From JAMCUI01 sp964520615 (GTDB taxonomy: Bacteria; Patescibacteriota; Microgenomatia; 2-02-FULL-39-11), in assembly GCA_964520615.1 (NCBI GenBank), contig CAZFNL010000088.1:1-35608 (forward strand): DNA of 35,608 nucleotides, given 5' to 3'. The notes under the pieces were generated by a model that saw only the letters and a list, made by a program, of their open reading frames with translations, searched no databases and was not told where the DNA came from. This document shows, in pieces, positions 15,243 through 23,305 of the stretch. Numbering within the stretch: position 1 is the first letter of the stretch; each line of letters starts with the position of its first letter. Made by a program: the position numbers and the translations under genes.

Positions 15243-15349
15243 AGATCATGATGGTGAAAAAACACCGTTATAAAACAAAATAATCGGATGTTGCGGGATA
15301 TTTATAGCCCCTTATCCGGGGCTATTTTTTGTTTGAATGATAATAAATT
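15243..15349 (+). promoter_or_regulatory. Putative attenuator leader of the rplC (S10) operon
   Basis: The leader has a small hairpin GGTG/CACC (near 15253-15268), then the terminator at 15305-15330. GGATA (15297-15301) can pair with TATCC (15313-15317), a fold that competes with the terminator stem because it uses its loop and overlaps its base. A promoter-hairpin-terminator-gene layout fits transcription attenuation, as known for ribosomal-protein operons (L4 in E. coli). The controlling ligand is not identifiable. Confidence 0.5.
15305..15330 (+). terminator. Strong rho-independent terminator in front of rplC
   Basis: TAGCCCC (15305-15311) pairs with GGGGCTA (15318-15324) around TTATCC, followed by six T residues (15325-15330). 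It lies 20 bases before the rplC ATG, inside the superoperon, so it must be bypassed or regulated. Confidence 0.85.
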
Positions 15350-16003
15350 ATGATACAAGCAATTTTAGGCATAAAAAAAGATCAGTCACAGACTTTTACA
15401 CCGGACGGGAAAAGAATCCCGGTGACACGCGTATCAACTGCTTCATGTAAGGTGGTAAACGTAAAAACCGAAGATAAAGACGGTTACAATGCTGTCCAGC
15501 TTGGTATTGGCAGCAAAAGAGCCGTTACTCTCACTAAATCCGAATTGGGAAATTTGAAAAAGGCGGGGTTGGACAAGAATCCACCCCGTTTTTTGCGGGA
15601 AATCAGCGTGGAGAGCAAGGACGATTTTGCCGATGAAAAACTCAAACCCGGCTCAGAAATAAAGACTTCCGACATATTTAAGGAAGGTGATGTTATCCAG
15701 GTGACCGGTGTATCCAAAGGAAAAGGTTTTCAGGGGGCAGTCAAAAGACATCATTTCCGCGGCGGTCCCAGGACTCACGGACAGTCAGATCGCGAAAGGG
15801 CTCCCGGTTCCATAGGCCAGACCACCACTCCTGGAAGAGTCTATCGCGGCAAAAGAATGGCAGGACATATGGGCAGCGATACAGTGACAGTCAAAAATTT
15901 GAAAGTAGTCAAAATTGATGATGAAAAAAAAATATTGACGGTTTTGGGTGTGGTACCAGGTGGTAGAAATTCGCTTTTGATAATAAAGAAGCTGGCAAAT
16001 TGA
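15350..16003 (+). CDS. rplC: Ribosomal protein L3
   Basis: 217-residue large-subunit protein needed early in 50S assembly. The family region VTGVSKGKGFQGAVKRHHF and the glycine/arginine-rich stretch RGGPRTHGQSDRERAPGSIG are present; full length. First gene after the attenuator-like leader. A diverged copy of its last ~15 codons lies 68 bases downstream (16027-16071). Confidence 0.97.
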   Translation: MIQAILGIKKDQSQTFTPDGKRIPVTRVSTASCKVVNVKTEDKDGYNAVQLGIGSKRAVTLTKSELGNLKKAGLDKNPPRFLREISVESKDDFADEKLKPGSEIKTSDIFKEGDVIQVTGVSKGKGFQGAVKRHHFRGGPRTHGQSDRERAPGSIGQTTTPGRVYRGKRMAGHMGSDTVTVKNLKVVKIDDEKKILTVLGVVPGGRNSLLIIKKLAN

Positions 16004-16026
16004 TAAAAAAATAAACCGGAGCAGCA

Positions 16027-16071
16027 GGTTGTAGAAATTTACTGCTTGTGATTAGAAAGTTAACAAATTAA
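16027..16071 (+). repeat. Diverged duplicate of the rplC 3' end
   Basis: Aligns without gaps to 15959-16003. Read in frame it encodes CRNLLLVIRKLTN and a stop, against GRNSLLIIKKLAN and stop in rplC. Several differences are synonymous (CTT/CTG, ATA/ATT, CTG/TTA) or conservative (Lys/Arg, Ile/Val), so this tail probably evolved as coding DNA before it was stranded here. No start codon; a gene-end remnant. Confidence 0.75.
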
Positions 16072-16141
16072 TTAGGGGAAGATCAGAACAAGGGCAGCAG
16101 GCTGGATTTGCAATGATCATTACAAAATTAAAAGTCCAAAT

Positions 16142-17020
16142 ATGCCAAGGGTAAAAAAAGATAAAGAACAAACAGAGATAAAGAAAGATTTGAAAATTGA
16201 CATATACAACCTGAGCGGAAAAGTGGCTGGGAAAGCAGATCTGCCGGGTGAGTTTTTTGCGGCAAAGATATCAATGCCGCTTGTAACTCAGGCTATCCGT
16301 GTATATACCGCAAACCAGCGTGCAGGGACCCACGATACAAAAACCCGGACTTTTGTCATCGGTTCCACCAAAAAAATTTACCGCCAGAAGGGCACAGGGC
16401 GTGCCAGACACGGGGATATCAAAGCCCCGATTTTTGTCGGTGGAGGAGTGGCTCATGGTCCAAAACCAAAAGACTATTCCCTTTCTTTGCCAAAAAAGAT
16501 GAGACAAAAAGTCTTTTGCGCGTCACTCACTGACAAGTTTAGGAATGGGAAGCTAAAAGTAGTGACGGGGCTGGCGGAGATCGAGCCTAAGACAAAAAAT
16601 GTAAACCTGATGCTCAAGAATTTGGGATATTTGACTGACGATGGAACACTTGGAAGAAGCATCGTTTTGGTATTGCCTTCAGTCATGAGGAATGTGATTT
16701 TGGCCGGTAGAAATATCGAAAACCTTTCTATTTCTCAAGTGGAGAATTTAAGCGCTTATGATATCTTAAGGGTGCAAGAAGTGCTTTTTATGAAAGAATC
16801 TCTCAAGGTTTTGGATGACAGAAGCGCTTCAAAAGTTAAAGAAGACAAAAAGGAGAAAAAAGCAAGCGAAATGGATCTGAGTCTTGAAACGGGAAAATCC
16901 CAAGAGAAGAAGCCAAAAGCGGTAAGAGCCAAGAAAGCAAAAAAGGAAGAGAAGCCGGCCAAAAAGACTGTAAAAAAAGCAGCTAAAAAGATAACCGGAA
17001 AATCAGCAAAAAAGAAATAA
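16142..17020 (+). CDS. rplD: Ribosomal protein L4 with long basic tail
   Basis: 292 residues against about 205 for typical L4. The core includes AGTHDTKTRTFVIGSTKKIY and YRQKGTGRARHGD, the family RNA-binding loop. The extra ~70 C-terminal residues (from ~225) are Lys/Ala/Glu-rich, ending in repeated KKA/KKT units like those of histone H1-type tails. L4 is the classical autoregulator of S10 operons, which is relevant to the leader before rplC. The spacer before it (16004-16141) contains the rplC remnant. Confidence 0.96.
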   Translation: MPRVKKDKEQTEIKKDLKIDIYNLSGKVAGKADLPGEFFAAKISMPLVTQAIRVYTANQRAGTHDTKTRTFVIGSTKKIYRQKGTGRARHGDIKAPIFVGGGVAHGPKPKDYSLSLPKKMRQKVFCASLTDKFRNGKLKVVTGLAEIEPKTKNVNLMLKNLGYLTDDGTLGRSIVLVLPSVMRNVILAGRNIENLSISQVENLSAYDILRVQEVLFMKESLKVLDDRSASKVKEDKKEKKASEMDLSLETGKSQEKKPKAVRAKKAKKEEKPAKKTVKKAAKKITGKSAKKK

Positions 17021-17033
17021 GTTGATATTTTAT

Positions 17034-17330
17034 ATGTCAGAAAACGTAATTATACGACCAATAATAACTGAAAAATCATTGATAGACGCCAAAAACGGAA
17101 TCTTTACATTTGCAGTGGAAAAGAAAGCGACAAAATTCCAGATAAAGGAAGCGATACAGTCAATGTTTAACGTCCATATCAAATTGATCACAACCGTAAA
17201 GACCAAAGGTAAAAAAAGGACTGTAGGCAGGAAAAGGCTGACTGTATATAAACCTGATTTGAAAAAAGCCAGAGTCAAATTGGCAAAGAATGAGAAAATA
17301 GATTTGTTTGAAGTAGGAGAAGGGAAATGA
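17034..17330 (+). CDS. rplW: Ribosomal protein L23
   Basis: 98-residue protein at the exit-tunnel rim, docking site for trigger factor and SRP. VIIRPIITEKSLIDA and the loop TVKTKGKKRTVGRKRLTVYK are family marks. ATG 17034 is chosen over an upstream TTG (17022). Its stop overlaps the rplB start by 4 bases (ATGA). Confidence 0.96.
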   Translation: MSENVIIRPIITEKSLIDAKNGIFTFAVEKKATKFQIKEAIQSMFNVHIKLITTVKTKGKKRTVGRKRLTVYKPDLKKARVKLAKNEKIDLFEVGEGK

Positions 17331-18100
17331 CAAGATTTAGAAGTTTCATAGAACCGAAATCACTCATGAGTATATTACCGAAAAATTCCGGGAGGAATAA
17401 TTCCGGGAAAATTACTGTAAGGCATCAGGGAGCGCGTGAGAAACGGTATTACCGTGAGATTGATTTTAAGAGGGATAAATTTGGGGTAGAGGGAAAAATC
17501 ATTGCCTTTGATTATGACCCGAATAGGAATGTGGAGATAGCCCTGGTGCTTTACAAAGATGGAGAAAAAAGGTATATTTTGAAACCTCAGGGTTTGAAAG
17601 TGGGGGATGTGGTATTTTCCAAGCAGGATGCCGAGGCCAGGTTGGGCAACAGTCTTTTTTTGGCGAATATACCTATTGGTACTTCTATCCATAATGTTGA
17701 GCTGGCAGAGGGAAGGGGCGGGCAACTGGTAAGAGGCGCCGGGACTGCAGCGGTAGTCTTGGCAAAAGAAGGAAATTTTGCCCATGTCAGGCTGCCTTCA
17801 GGTGAAATCAGGATGATAAAGAGTAATTGCTATGCTACAGTGGGACAGCTGGCAAACTCAGAGTGGAAATCACAAATTATAGGGAAGGCAGGAAGGAAAA
17901 GACATATGGGGATAAGGCCACAAGTACGCGGAACAGCAATGAATCCCCGTTCTCATCCGCATGGTGGAGGAGAAGGTAGAAGCGGAGAAGGTCTCAAACA
18001 GCCCAAGACTCCTTGGGGGAAGCCGGCAAGAGGTTTGAAAACCAGAAAACATGGCAAGTTCAGCGATAAATATATATTACAAAGGAGAAAGAAGAAATAA
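17327..18100 (+). CDS. rplB: Ribosomal protein L2 with shortened N-terminus
   Basis: 257 residues against about 275 in most bacteria; the missing part is at the N-terminus before SGRNNSGKITVRHQGAREKR. The C-terminal peptidyl-transferase region GTAMNPRSHPHGGGEGRSGE, with the universally conserved histidine, is intact. Starts in a 4-base overlap with rplW. Confidence 0.97.
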   Translation: MTRFRSFIEPKSLMSILPKNSGRNNSGKITVRHQGAREKRYYREIDFKRDKFGVEGKIIAFDYDPNRNVEIALVLYKDGEKRYILKPQGLKVGDVVFSKQDAEARLGNSLFLANIPIGTSIHNVELAEGRGGQLVRGAGTAAVVLAKEGNFAHVRLPSGEIRMIKSNCYATVGQLANSEWKSQIIGKAGRKRHMGIRPQVRGTAMNPRSHPHGGGEGRSGEGLKQPKTPWGKPARGLKTRKHGKFSDKYILQRRKKK

Positions 18101-18101
18101 T

Positions 18102-18386
18102 ATGAGCAGAAGCCTGAAGAAAGGTCCATACATAAACCAGAAATTGCTGAAAAAGGTAATCGTGATGAAAAATTCCGGGCGCGGCGAAGCAGTGAAGACT
18201 TGGGATAGGAGCTGCCAGATACCGCCTGAATTTGTCGGTCAGAAGCTGGCTGTTTATAACGGAAGGCATTTTATAGAAGTATTTGTGACTGAGGCGATGG
18301 TAGGCCATAGGCTTGGAGAGTTTGCGCCAACCCGCACATTTAGGGGACATGGGCAAGTGACAAAGAGAGTTTTGGAGAAGACATAA
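18102..18386 (+). CDS. rpsS: Ribosomal protein S19
   Basis: 94 residues. Start at ATG 18102 gives the canonical MSRSLKKGPYI; an in-frame upstream ATG at 18051 lies inside rplB and would add 17 unrelated residues. GHRLGEFAPTRTFRGH is the conserved RNA-binding end. One base separates it from rplB. Confidence 0.97.
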   Translation: MSRSLKKGPYINQKLLKKVIVMKNSGRGEAVKTWDRSCQIPPEFVGQKLAVYNGRHFIEVFVTEAMVGHRLGEFAPTRTFRGHGQVTKRVLEKT

Positions 18387-18389
18387 TCT

Positions 18390-18884
18390 ATGAACAACAC
18401 GGTTTATATAAAATATTTGCGGATATCCTCCAAAAAGATGAAGGGATTGGCAAAAATAGTGGTAGGCATGCCGCCCAAAGTCGCTTTGGACAGACTGTCT
18501 GTAGTCAGCGGGAAAGCCGGCAGAATGATGAGTCTGGTTGTAAAATCGGCTCTGGCCAATGCTACCAACAATATGAAGCTAAATGCTGTAGACTTGCGCA
18601 TCAAAAGAATAGAGGTTTTGGACGGGCCTGCATTTAAGCGTTGGCAACCGGTATCCAGGGGAATGGCGCATCAGATAAAAAAAAGAACTACGCATTTGAG
18701 AATAGAGCTTGAAGAGAAAAAGGGTAAGACGCTTCCCGCAGCAAGAAAGAATAGTAAACCTGTTCAGGAAAAGAAAATAGTAGAAAAAGCAGAAGTAAAA
18801 GTGCTGCCCCAAGAAAAAGAAGAGAATATGAAAAAAGAAGAAGTTGTGACTGAAAGGAGAGAAAAAAGTGGGACAAAAAGTTAA
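18390..18884 (+). CDS. rplV: Ribosomal protein L22 with C-terminal charged tail
   Basis: 164 residues; the L22 core ends near residue 112 (GMAHQIKKRTTHLRIELEEK), including the beta-hairpin that lines the exit tunnel. About 50 extra Lys/Glu-rich residues follow. The tail region overlaps the GTG start of rpsC by 17 bases. Confidence 0.95.
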   Translation: MNNTVYIKYLRISSKKMKGLAKIVVGMPPKVALDRLSVVSGKAGRMMSLVVKSALANATNNMKLNAVDLRIKRIEVLDGPAFKRWQPVSRGMAHQIKKRTTHLRIELEEKKGKTLPAARKNSKPVQEKKIVEKAEVKVLPQEKEENMKKEEVVTERREKSGTKS

Positions 18885-19527
18885 TCCAAAAGGTTTCAGA
18901 ATAGGTCCTCTTTACGGTTGGGAGTCAAGATGGTTTGCCAACAAGAAGGATTATAAGAATTTTGTGGTGGAAGACGCCAAACTGCGCAAATCACTTCTTG
19001 CCAGGTTGCAGCCTGCGGGCATAGTGAAGGTGGAAATTGAAAGGTCAATAAACAAGATCAATATCATTCTTCATGTGGTGCGTCCCGGAATGGTGATAGG
19101 CCGAGGCGGAAGCGGTATGGAAATGGTAAAAAAATTCATAATTGATACAATTTTTGCCCAGAGGAGGAGCATAAAGCAAAATATCAAGAAAGCATCCCTT
19201 AAAGTGGATATTAGGGTAGAACCGGTAAAAGAGCCTTATCTTTCTTCATACTTTGTCGCTTCCCAAATTGCCGAACAGTTGGCCAAAAGGCTTAATCACA
19301 AGAGAGCAGTGTCCATGGCGATTGAGAAAGTGAAGACTGCCGGCGCAAGAGGAGTAAAAATTGTCCTATCAGGCAGGATAGGCGGAGCAGAAATCTCAAG
19401 ACGAGAAAGCTATAAGACTGGTACTATACCCTTGTCAACATTGCGTGAGGATGTTGACTTTGCGGCGGTACCATCCCTGACTAAATCCGGTTATATAGGC
19501 GTGAAGGTCTGGATTTGCAGGTCATAA
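18868..19527 (+). CDS. rpsC: Ribosomal protein S3
   Basis: 219 residues. GTG start at 18868, with GAAAGGAGAG before it, gives the canonical GQKVNPKGFRIG. The KH domain GMVIGRGGSGME (~74-85) and the C-terminal RIGGAEISRRE are present. S3 lies at the mRNA entry channel. Confidence 0.97.
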   Translation: MGQKVNPKGFRIGPLYGWESRWFANKKDYKNFVVEDAKLRKSLLARLQPAGIVKVEIERSINKINIILHVVRPGMVIGRGGSGMEMVKKFIIDTIFAQRRSIKQNIKKASLKVDIRVEPVKEPYLSSYFVASQIAEQLAKRLNHKRAVSMAIEKVKTAGARGVKIVLSGRIGGAEISRRESYKTGTIPLSTLREDVDFAAVPSLTKSGYIGVKVWICRS

Positions 19528-19554
19528 AAAAGCAAAAGATTTACTACTTATATT

Positions 19555-19962
19555 ATGTTAGTACCAAAAAGAGCAAAATACAGAAAACAGTTCAGGGGTA
19601 CAATGGGAGGTCAATCGCTTCGTGGCAGTTACCTTTCTTTTGGCGAATACGGCCTAAAGGCTATGTCAGCGAGCTGGGTGTCATCCCGTCAGATAGAGGC
19701 TGGAAGGCGCGTCTTGACTAGATATACATCCAAAGGAGGGCGTGTCTGGATCAGAATATTTCCTGATAAGCCGGTTTCTGACAAACCTCCAGAGGTAAGA
19801 ATGGGAGGGGGTAAGGGAGATATAGTTGATTATGTAGCAGTGGTGCGGCCGGGAAGGATAATTTTTGAGATGGGAGGAATCCCTGAGGAATTGGCAAAAG
19901 AAGCCCTTGAGTCTGCCGCCAGTAAATTACCACTGAAGACAAAATTCCTGAGAAGGGACTAA
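19555..19962 (+). CDS. rplP: Ribosomal protein L16
   Basis: 135 residues, full length, beginning MLVPKRAKYRKQFRG and containing RVWIRIFPDKPVSDKPPEVR and the RMGGGKG motif. Organises the A-site region of the 50S subunit. 27 bases after rpsC, 4 before rpmC. Confidence 0.97.
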   Translation: MLVPKRAKYRKQFRGTMGGQSLRGSYLSFGEYGLKAMSASWVSSRQIEAGRRVLTRYTSKGGRVWIRIFPDKPVSDKPPEVRMGGGKGDIVDYVAVVRPGRIIFEMGGIPEELAKEALESAASKLPLKTKFLRRD

Positions 19963-19966
19963 AAAT

Positions 19967-20179
19967 ATGAAAAAAAGTGTTTTTAAGGACTTAAGAAATA
20001 AATCGGAGGAAGAATTGAAAAAGATGGTAGCTGATACCAAAAAAGAGCTGGTAAAAATCATGGTTCAGCATAAATCAGGCAAACTCAAAGATGTCATGCT
20101 TTCAAGAAGAAAAAAGAAGGATATTGCCAGGATGTTAACAATTTTGCGTGAGAAAAAGATTACGCAGGAGACAGCATAA
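19967..20179 (+). CDS. rpmC: Ribosomal protein L29
   Basis: 70-residue helical-hairpin protein: LRNKSEEELKKMVADTKKEL then ARMLTILREKKI. It sits at the tunnel exit next to L23. Four bases after rplP and four before rpsQ. Confidence 0.94.
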   Translation: MKKSVFKDLRNKSEEELKKMVADTKKELVKIMVQHKSGKLKDVMLSRRKKKDIARMLTILREKKITQETA

Positions 20180-20183
20180 GCAT

Positions 20184-20456
20184 ATGAAAGCAGAAAAAGA
20201 ACCAGCCAGGCAGCATAAAATCACAAAAACACTGATAGGAAGAGTAGTGTCCAATAAAATGACCAGGACTGTAGTGGTTGAAGTGGGCAGGCAAAGAGTG
20301 CACCCTCTCTACAAGAAAATAATGAGAAGATCCAAGAGATATAAGGTCGAGGGAGATGAAAAATCAGTAAATATAGGAGATATGGTAAAGATTGGTGCGG
20401 TAAGGCCGATCTCAAAAGAAAAACATTTTCAGTTAATAGGTAAAGTAGGAAAATAA
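20184..20456 (+). CDS. rpsQ: Ribosomal protein S17
   Basis: 90 residues; OB-fold with LIGRVVSNKMTRTVVVEV and HPLYKKIMRRSKRYK. ATG 20184 is preferred over an in-frame ATG at 20148 inside rpmC. One base before rplN. Confidence 0.95.
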   Translation: MKAEKEPARQHKITKTLIGRVVSNKMTRTVVVEVGRQRVHPLYKKIMRRSKRYKVEGDEKSVNIGDMVKIGAVRPISKEKHFQLIGKVGK

Positions 20457-20457
20457 T

Positions 20458-20832
20458 ATGATCCAACTTAGAAGCATCGTAAATGTAGCAGACAATAGTG
20501 GTGCCCATAGGCTTTCTGTCATCCAGGTGATGGGGCACGGTAACAGGACTCTGGCTTACCTGGGGGATGTAGTAAACTGTGTTGTAAAAAAGGCGGACCC
20601 TGAGGGTATGGTCAAGACCCATGAGAAAGTGAAAGCGGTAATTGTACGCTCCCGCAAAGAAAAAAGAAGGTCAGACGGTTCATATATCAGGTTTGACGAT
20701 AATGCGGTAGTGATAATTGACAATCCCAAGGATAAAAATCCCAAAGGCACCAGGATTTTTGGACCAATTGCCCGTGAGCTCAAGGACTTGGGTTTTGCCA
20801 AGATTGTTTCCATGGCTCAGGAGGTATATTGA
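20458..20832 (+). CDS. rplN: Ribosomal protein L14
   Basis: 124 residues beginning MIQLRSIVNVADNSGA, ending AKIVSMAQEVY; full length. The 87-base spacer behind it holds CAGATT/AATCTG (a weak hairpin) and, 69 bases beyond the real tail, a faint tail-like stretch (IxxLA), too weak to call a remnant. Confidence 0.97.
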   Translation: MIQLRSIVNVADNSGAHRLSVIQVMGHGNRTLAYLGDVVNCVVKKADPEGMVKTHEKVKAVIVRSRKEKRRSDGSYIRFDDNAVVIIDNPKDKNPKGTRIFGPIARELKDLGFAKIVSMAQEVY

Positions 20833-20919
20833 CAAAAGTTGCAGACATATTGCAGATTTATTAGTCTGACAATCTGTAATCTGGCTGTGTAATTCAAGTT
20901 TAGTAAAGCGATAAATCGT

Positions 20920-21225
20920 ATGAAACTGAAAAAAGGCGACGAAATCATAATTACATCCGGTAAGGATAAAGGTAAAAAAGGTAAGATAGAGAAAGTATTT
21001 GGAAAAAGCAATACAGTACTTTTGCCGGGTCTAAATGTCTTTAAGAGACATATGAAAAAGAGGGATGAGAACAATCCAGGAGGAATAATAGATTTCCCCC
21101 GACCGGTAAAAGCGGCAAATGTGGCCCTTATCTGTCCCAAATGTGGAAAGCCAACCAGGATAGGATATAAAGTCCAGGGAGATACCAAAAGCCGTATTTG
21201 CAGAAAATGTGATTCAATATTATAA
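20920..21225 (+). CDS. rplX: Ribosomal protein L24
   Basis: 101 residues. KOW motif at the start (KGDEIIITSGKDKGKKGKIE), and ICPKCGKPTRIGYK plus a second CxxC (ICRKCD) at the end, a zinc-ribbon variant of L24. Assembly initiator of the 50S. Four bases before rplE. Confidence 0.96.
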   Translation: MKLKKGDEIIITSGKDKGKKGKIEKVFGKSNTVLLPGLNVFKRHMKKRDENNPGGIIDFPRPVKAANVALICPKCGKPTRIGYKVQGDTKSRICRKCDSIL

Positions 21226-21229
21226 TCTT

Positions 21230-21799
21230 ATGTCTAATCTTTTTAAGTATTATCAGGAAGAAGGAAGAAAAATTTTGGCCAAGGATTTGGGCATTGGGAA
21301 TATCATGATGGTACCCAAACTGGTAAAGATTGTAGTCAATATCGGCCTTGGTGAAGCACTGACAGATAAGAAGGTGCTTGAAGTAGCAGCAGGACAACTG
21401 TCCCAGATTACGGGGCAAAAACCTTCCATACGACGGGCTAAACATGATATTTCCTCCTTCAAGCTGCGTCAGGGAGATGCGGTGGGACTAAAAGTGACTC
21501 TTAGGGGAAGAAGGATGTACGATTTTTGTGAGAAGCTGGTAAAGATAGTTTTGCCAAGAATCAGGGATTTTCGGGGAGTGCCAAATACCGGTTTTGATAA
21601 GGAAGGTAATTTCACATTGGGATTATCCGAACAGATAGTATTTCCGGAGATAGAATACAGCCAGGTAGATAAGATAAGAGGACTTGAGATGACATTTGTA
21701 ATTGCCGGAAAAGGACAGAAGGAAGCAAGGAGACTTTTGGAGGTTTTGGGCGTGCCGTTTAAGAAACAGGTTGCAGCAAAGAAAACAGAAGGGAAATAA
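21230..21799 (+). CDS. rplE: Ribosomal protein L5
   Basis: 189 residues. ATG 21230 gives MSNLFKYYQEEGRKIL; an earlier ATG at 21209 overlaps rplX. KPSIRRAKHDISSFKLRQGD and LPRIRDFRGVPNTGFD are family marks. Binds 5S rRNA. Confidence 0.97.
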   Translation: MSNLFKYYQEEGRKILAKDLGIGNIMMVPKLVKIVVNIGLGEALTDKKVLEVAAGQLSQITGQKPSIRRAKHDISSFKLRQGDAVGLKVTLRGRRMYDFCEKLVKIVLPRIRDFRGVPNTGFDKEGNFTLGLSEQIVFPEIEYSQVDKIRGLEMTFVIAGKGQKEARRLLEVLGVPFKKQVAAKKTEGK

Positions 21800-21816
21800 T
21801 AATTTTTTATAAAAAT

Positions 21817-22002
21817 ATGGCTAAAGTATCTGATATAGTCAAATTCAAGAAAAAACAGAAATTCAATGTACGTGCACATAACCGCTGTCAGCTATGCGGA
21901 AGAAACAGGGGTTATATGAGAAAATTTGGTTTGTGCAGACTTTGTTTCAGGGAACTTGCGTTAAAAGGGGAATTACCAGGAGTGGTAAAGGCAAGCTGGT
22001 GA
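21817..22002 (+). CDS. rpsN: Ribosomal protein S14, zinc-binding type
   Basis: 61 residues, the short type Z form. Cysteines in CQLCGRNRGYMRKFGLCRLC bind one zinc. Its 3' end recurs 73 bases downstream (22050-22068). Confidence 0.97.
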   Translation: MAKVSDIVKFKKKQKFNVRAHNRCQLCGRNRGYMRKFGLCRLCFRELALKGELPGVVKASW

Positions 22003-22049
22003 AACTAAGTTAAACTTAATCCATAGGTTTAATGAGTGACGAAAGACAG

Positions 22050-22068
22050 CAGGAGTGGTAAAGGCAAG
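22050..22068 (+). repeat. Duplicated 3' end of rpsN
   Basis: 19 bases identical to 21977-21995, the codons GVVKA and flanks near the end of S14. After that the copies differ and this one has lost the stop codon. The 54 bases between contain a 6-base hairpin (TTAAAC/GTTTAA). The spacer 22003-22108 holds nothing else recognisable. Confidence 0.75.
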
Positions 22069-22108
22069 GTTGTTTCTTTGTTTTTTTATTTTGATTGAAT
22101 AAAAATAT

Positions 22109-22504
22109 ATGATGACTGATCCGATTTCTGATTTGCTGACACAGATAAAAAATGCCTATATGGCGGAAAAAAAGGCTGTCGAGGTATCCCACAGTAATAT
22201 GCGGGAGTCTCTTGTGAAACTTCTTTCCCGAGAAGGTTATTTGGGTAAAATTGAGATAAACAAAAAAGATAAAGTGAAAAAGACCATATCGGCAGAGATG
22301 GTTTATAAGGATAAGAAACCTAGATTGACAGAGATAGTCCGTGTCAGTAAACCCAGCAAGAAAGTATATATCTCCAAAAATGAGATACCAAGAGTCTTGG
22401 GAGGTCTGGGAATTGTGGTGATATCCTCTCCTGCAGGTTTAATCTCTGGCAGGGAAGCAAGGAAAAAAGGTATAGGCGGAGAGCTGATCTGCAAGATCTG
22501 GTAA
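22109..22504 (+). CDS. rpsH: Ribosomal protein S8
   Basis: 131 residues: MMTDPISDLLTQIKNAYMAE at the start and GLGIVVISSPAGLISGREAR near the end. Full length. A near-identical copy of its 3' end lies 70 bases downstream. Confidence 0.97.
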   Translation: MMTDPISDLLTQIKNAYMAEKKAVEVSHSNMRESLVKLLSREGYLGKIEINKKDKVKKTISAEMVYKDKKPRLTEIVRVSKPSKKVYISKNEIPRVLGGLGIVVISSPAGLISGREARKKGIGGELICKIW

Positions 22505-22543
22505 ATCTGTTTAGAATCAGGATGAGAATTGACAACACAGAAC

Positions 22544-22575
22544 AGGCGGAGAGCTGATCTGCAAGATCTGATAAA
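22544..22575 (+). repeat. Duplicated 3' end of rpsH
   Basis: Matches 22474-22505 in 31 of 32 bases, including the TAA stop. The one change turns the last sense codon TGG into TGA. It ends 18 bases before the rplF ATG, so translation of rplF may start right behind this remnant. Confidence 0.9.
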
Positions 22576-22593
22576 GTTTATTTGTATAGAAAT

Positions 22594-23154
22594 ATGTCAA
22601 GAATAGGACAAAAACCGATATTAAAAGAACCGGATGTCAGAGTAGGAACAAACGGCAGTGCGGTACACGTGGAAGGGTCAGCCGGTAAGATGGATTTGAC
22701 ATTACCGGAAGGTTTTTTACTCACTACAGGAGAAAAAGAATTACTTCTCAAGATTGAAAATGAGAAGATTGCCGAAGGCAAGATTCACGGACTGTTCCGT
22801 AGTCTTTTGCAAAACGCAGTGGCAGGAGTAAAAAAACCGTGGACCAAGACGCTGGAGCTTGTGGGAGTAGGTTACAGAGCGCAGACAACCGGTAGCGATC
22901 TAGTCCTGAATTTGGGTTTTTCCCATCCGGTAAACATAAAAGCACCGGCAGGGATTACATTCCAAGTGGCTGAGAACAAGGTGACTGTTTCTGGAGTAGA
23001 TAAATATATGGTTGGAGAAGTGGCGGCGAAAATAAGAAGATTGAAACCACCCGAACCTTATAAGGGCAAAGGAATAAGATATACAGGCGAACATATAAGA
23101 AAGAAACTTGGTAAAGCTGCAAAGGCGGTTGGTGGGGCAGCTGGAGCTAAGTAA
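22594..23154 (+). CDS. rplF: Ribosomal protein L6
   Basis: 186 residues. ATG 22594 gives the canonical MSRIGQKPI. C-terminal KPPEPYKGKGIRYTGEHIRK is the rRNA-binding signature, followed by an Ala/Gly/Lys-rich tail. Its last codons recur 169 bases downstream. Confidence 0.97.
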   Translation: MSRIGQKPILKEPDVRVGTNGSAVHVEGSAGKMDLTLPEGFLLTTGEKELLLKIENEKIAEGKIHGLFRSLLQNAVAGVKKPWTKTLELVGVGYRAQTTGSDLVLNLGFSHPVNIKAPAGITFQVAENKVTVSGVDKYMVGEVAAKIRRLKPPEPYKGKGIRYTGEHIRKKLGKAAKAVGGAAGAK

Positions 23155-23157
23155 AAA

Positions 23158-23305
23158 CTGTATTAAGAGCCTAAAAAGGCATCAAGTTCTGGTAGTTCGT
23201 TCCGTTAATTTTGCTACCCGGAACGGCTTTGAGAAACGATTGAAAATCAACGAAATGGAGTACTAGCAGTTGGAAATACAACTGGCGCGTTGGTATTAGA
23301 CTCCA
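23158..23305. other. Hairpin-rich insert between the rplF end and its duplicate
   Basis: This spacer holds four small inverted repeats in series: GCCT/AGGC (near 23169-23180), CGTTCCG/CGGAACG (23198-23204 and 23219-23225), GATT/AATC (near 23238-23248) and CAGTTG/CAACTG (23267-23272 and 23279-23284). No ORF, promoter or T-run terminator is evident. It may be a small structured element or an RNA leader of rplR. Confidence 0.5.

Noticed and set aside
20833..20919. Duplicate rplN tail in the rplN-rplX spacer
   Set aside because: At a 69-base shift only a few bases around GGCT match; identity is close to chance.
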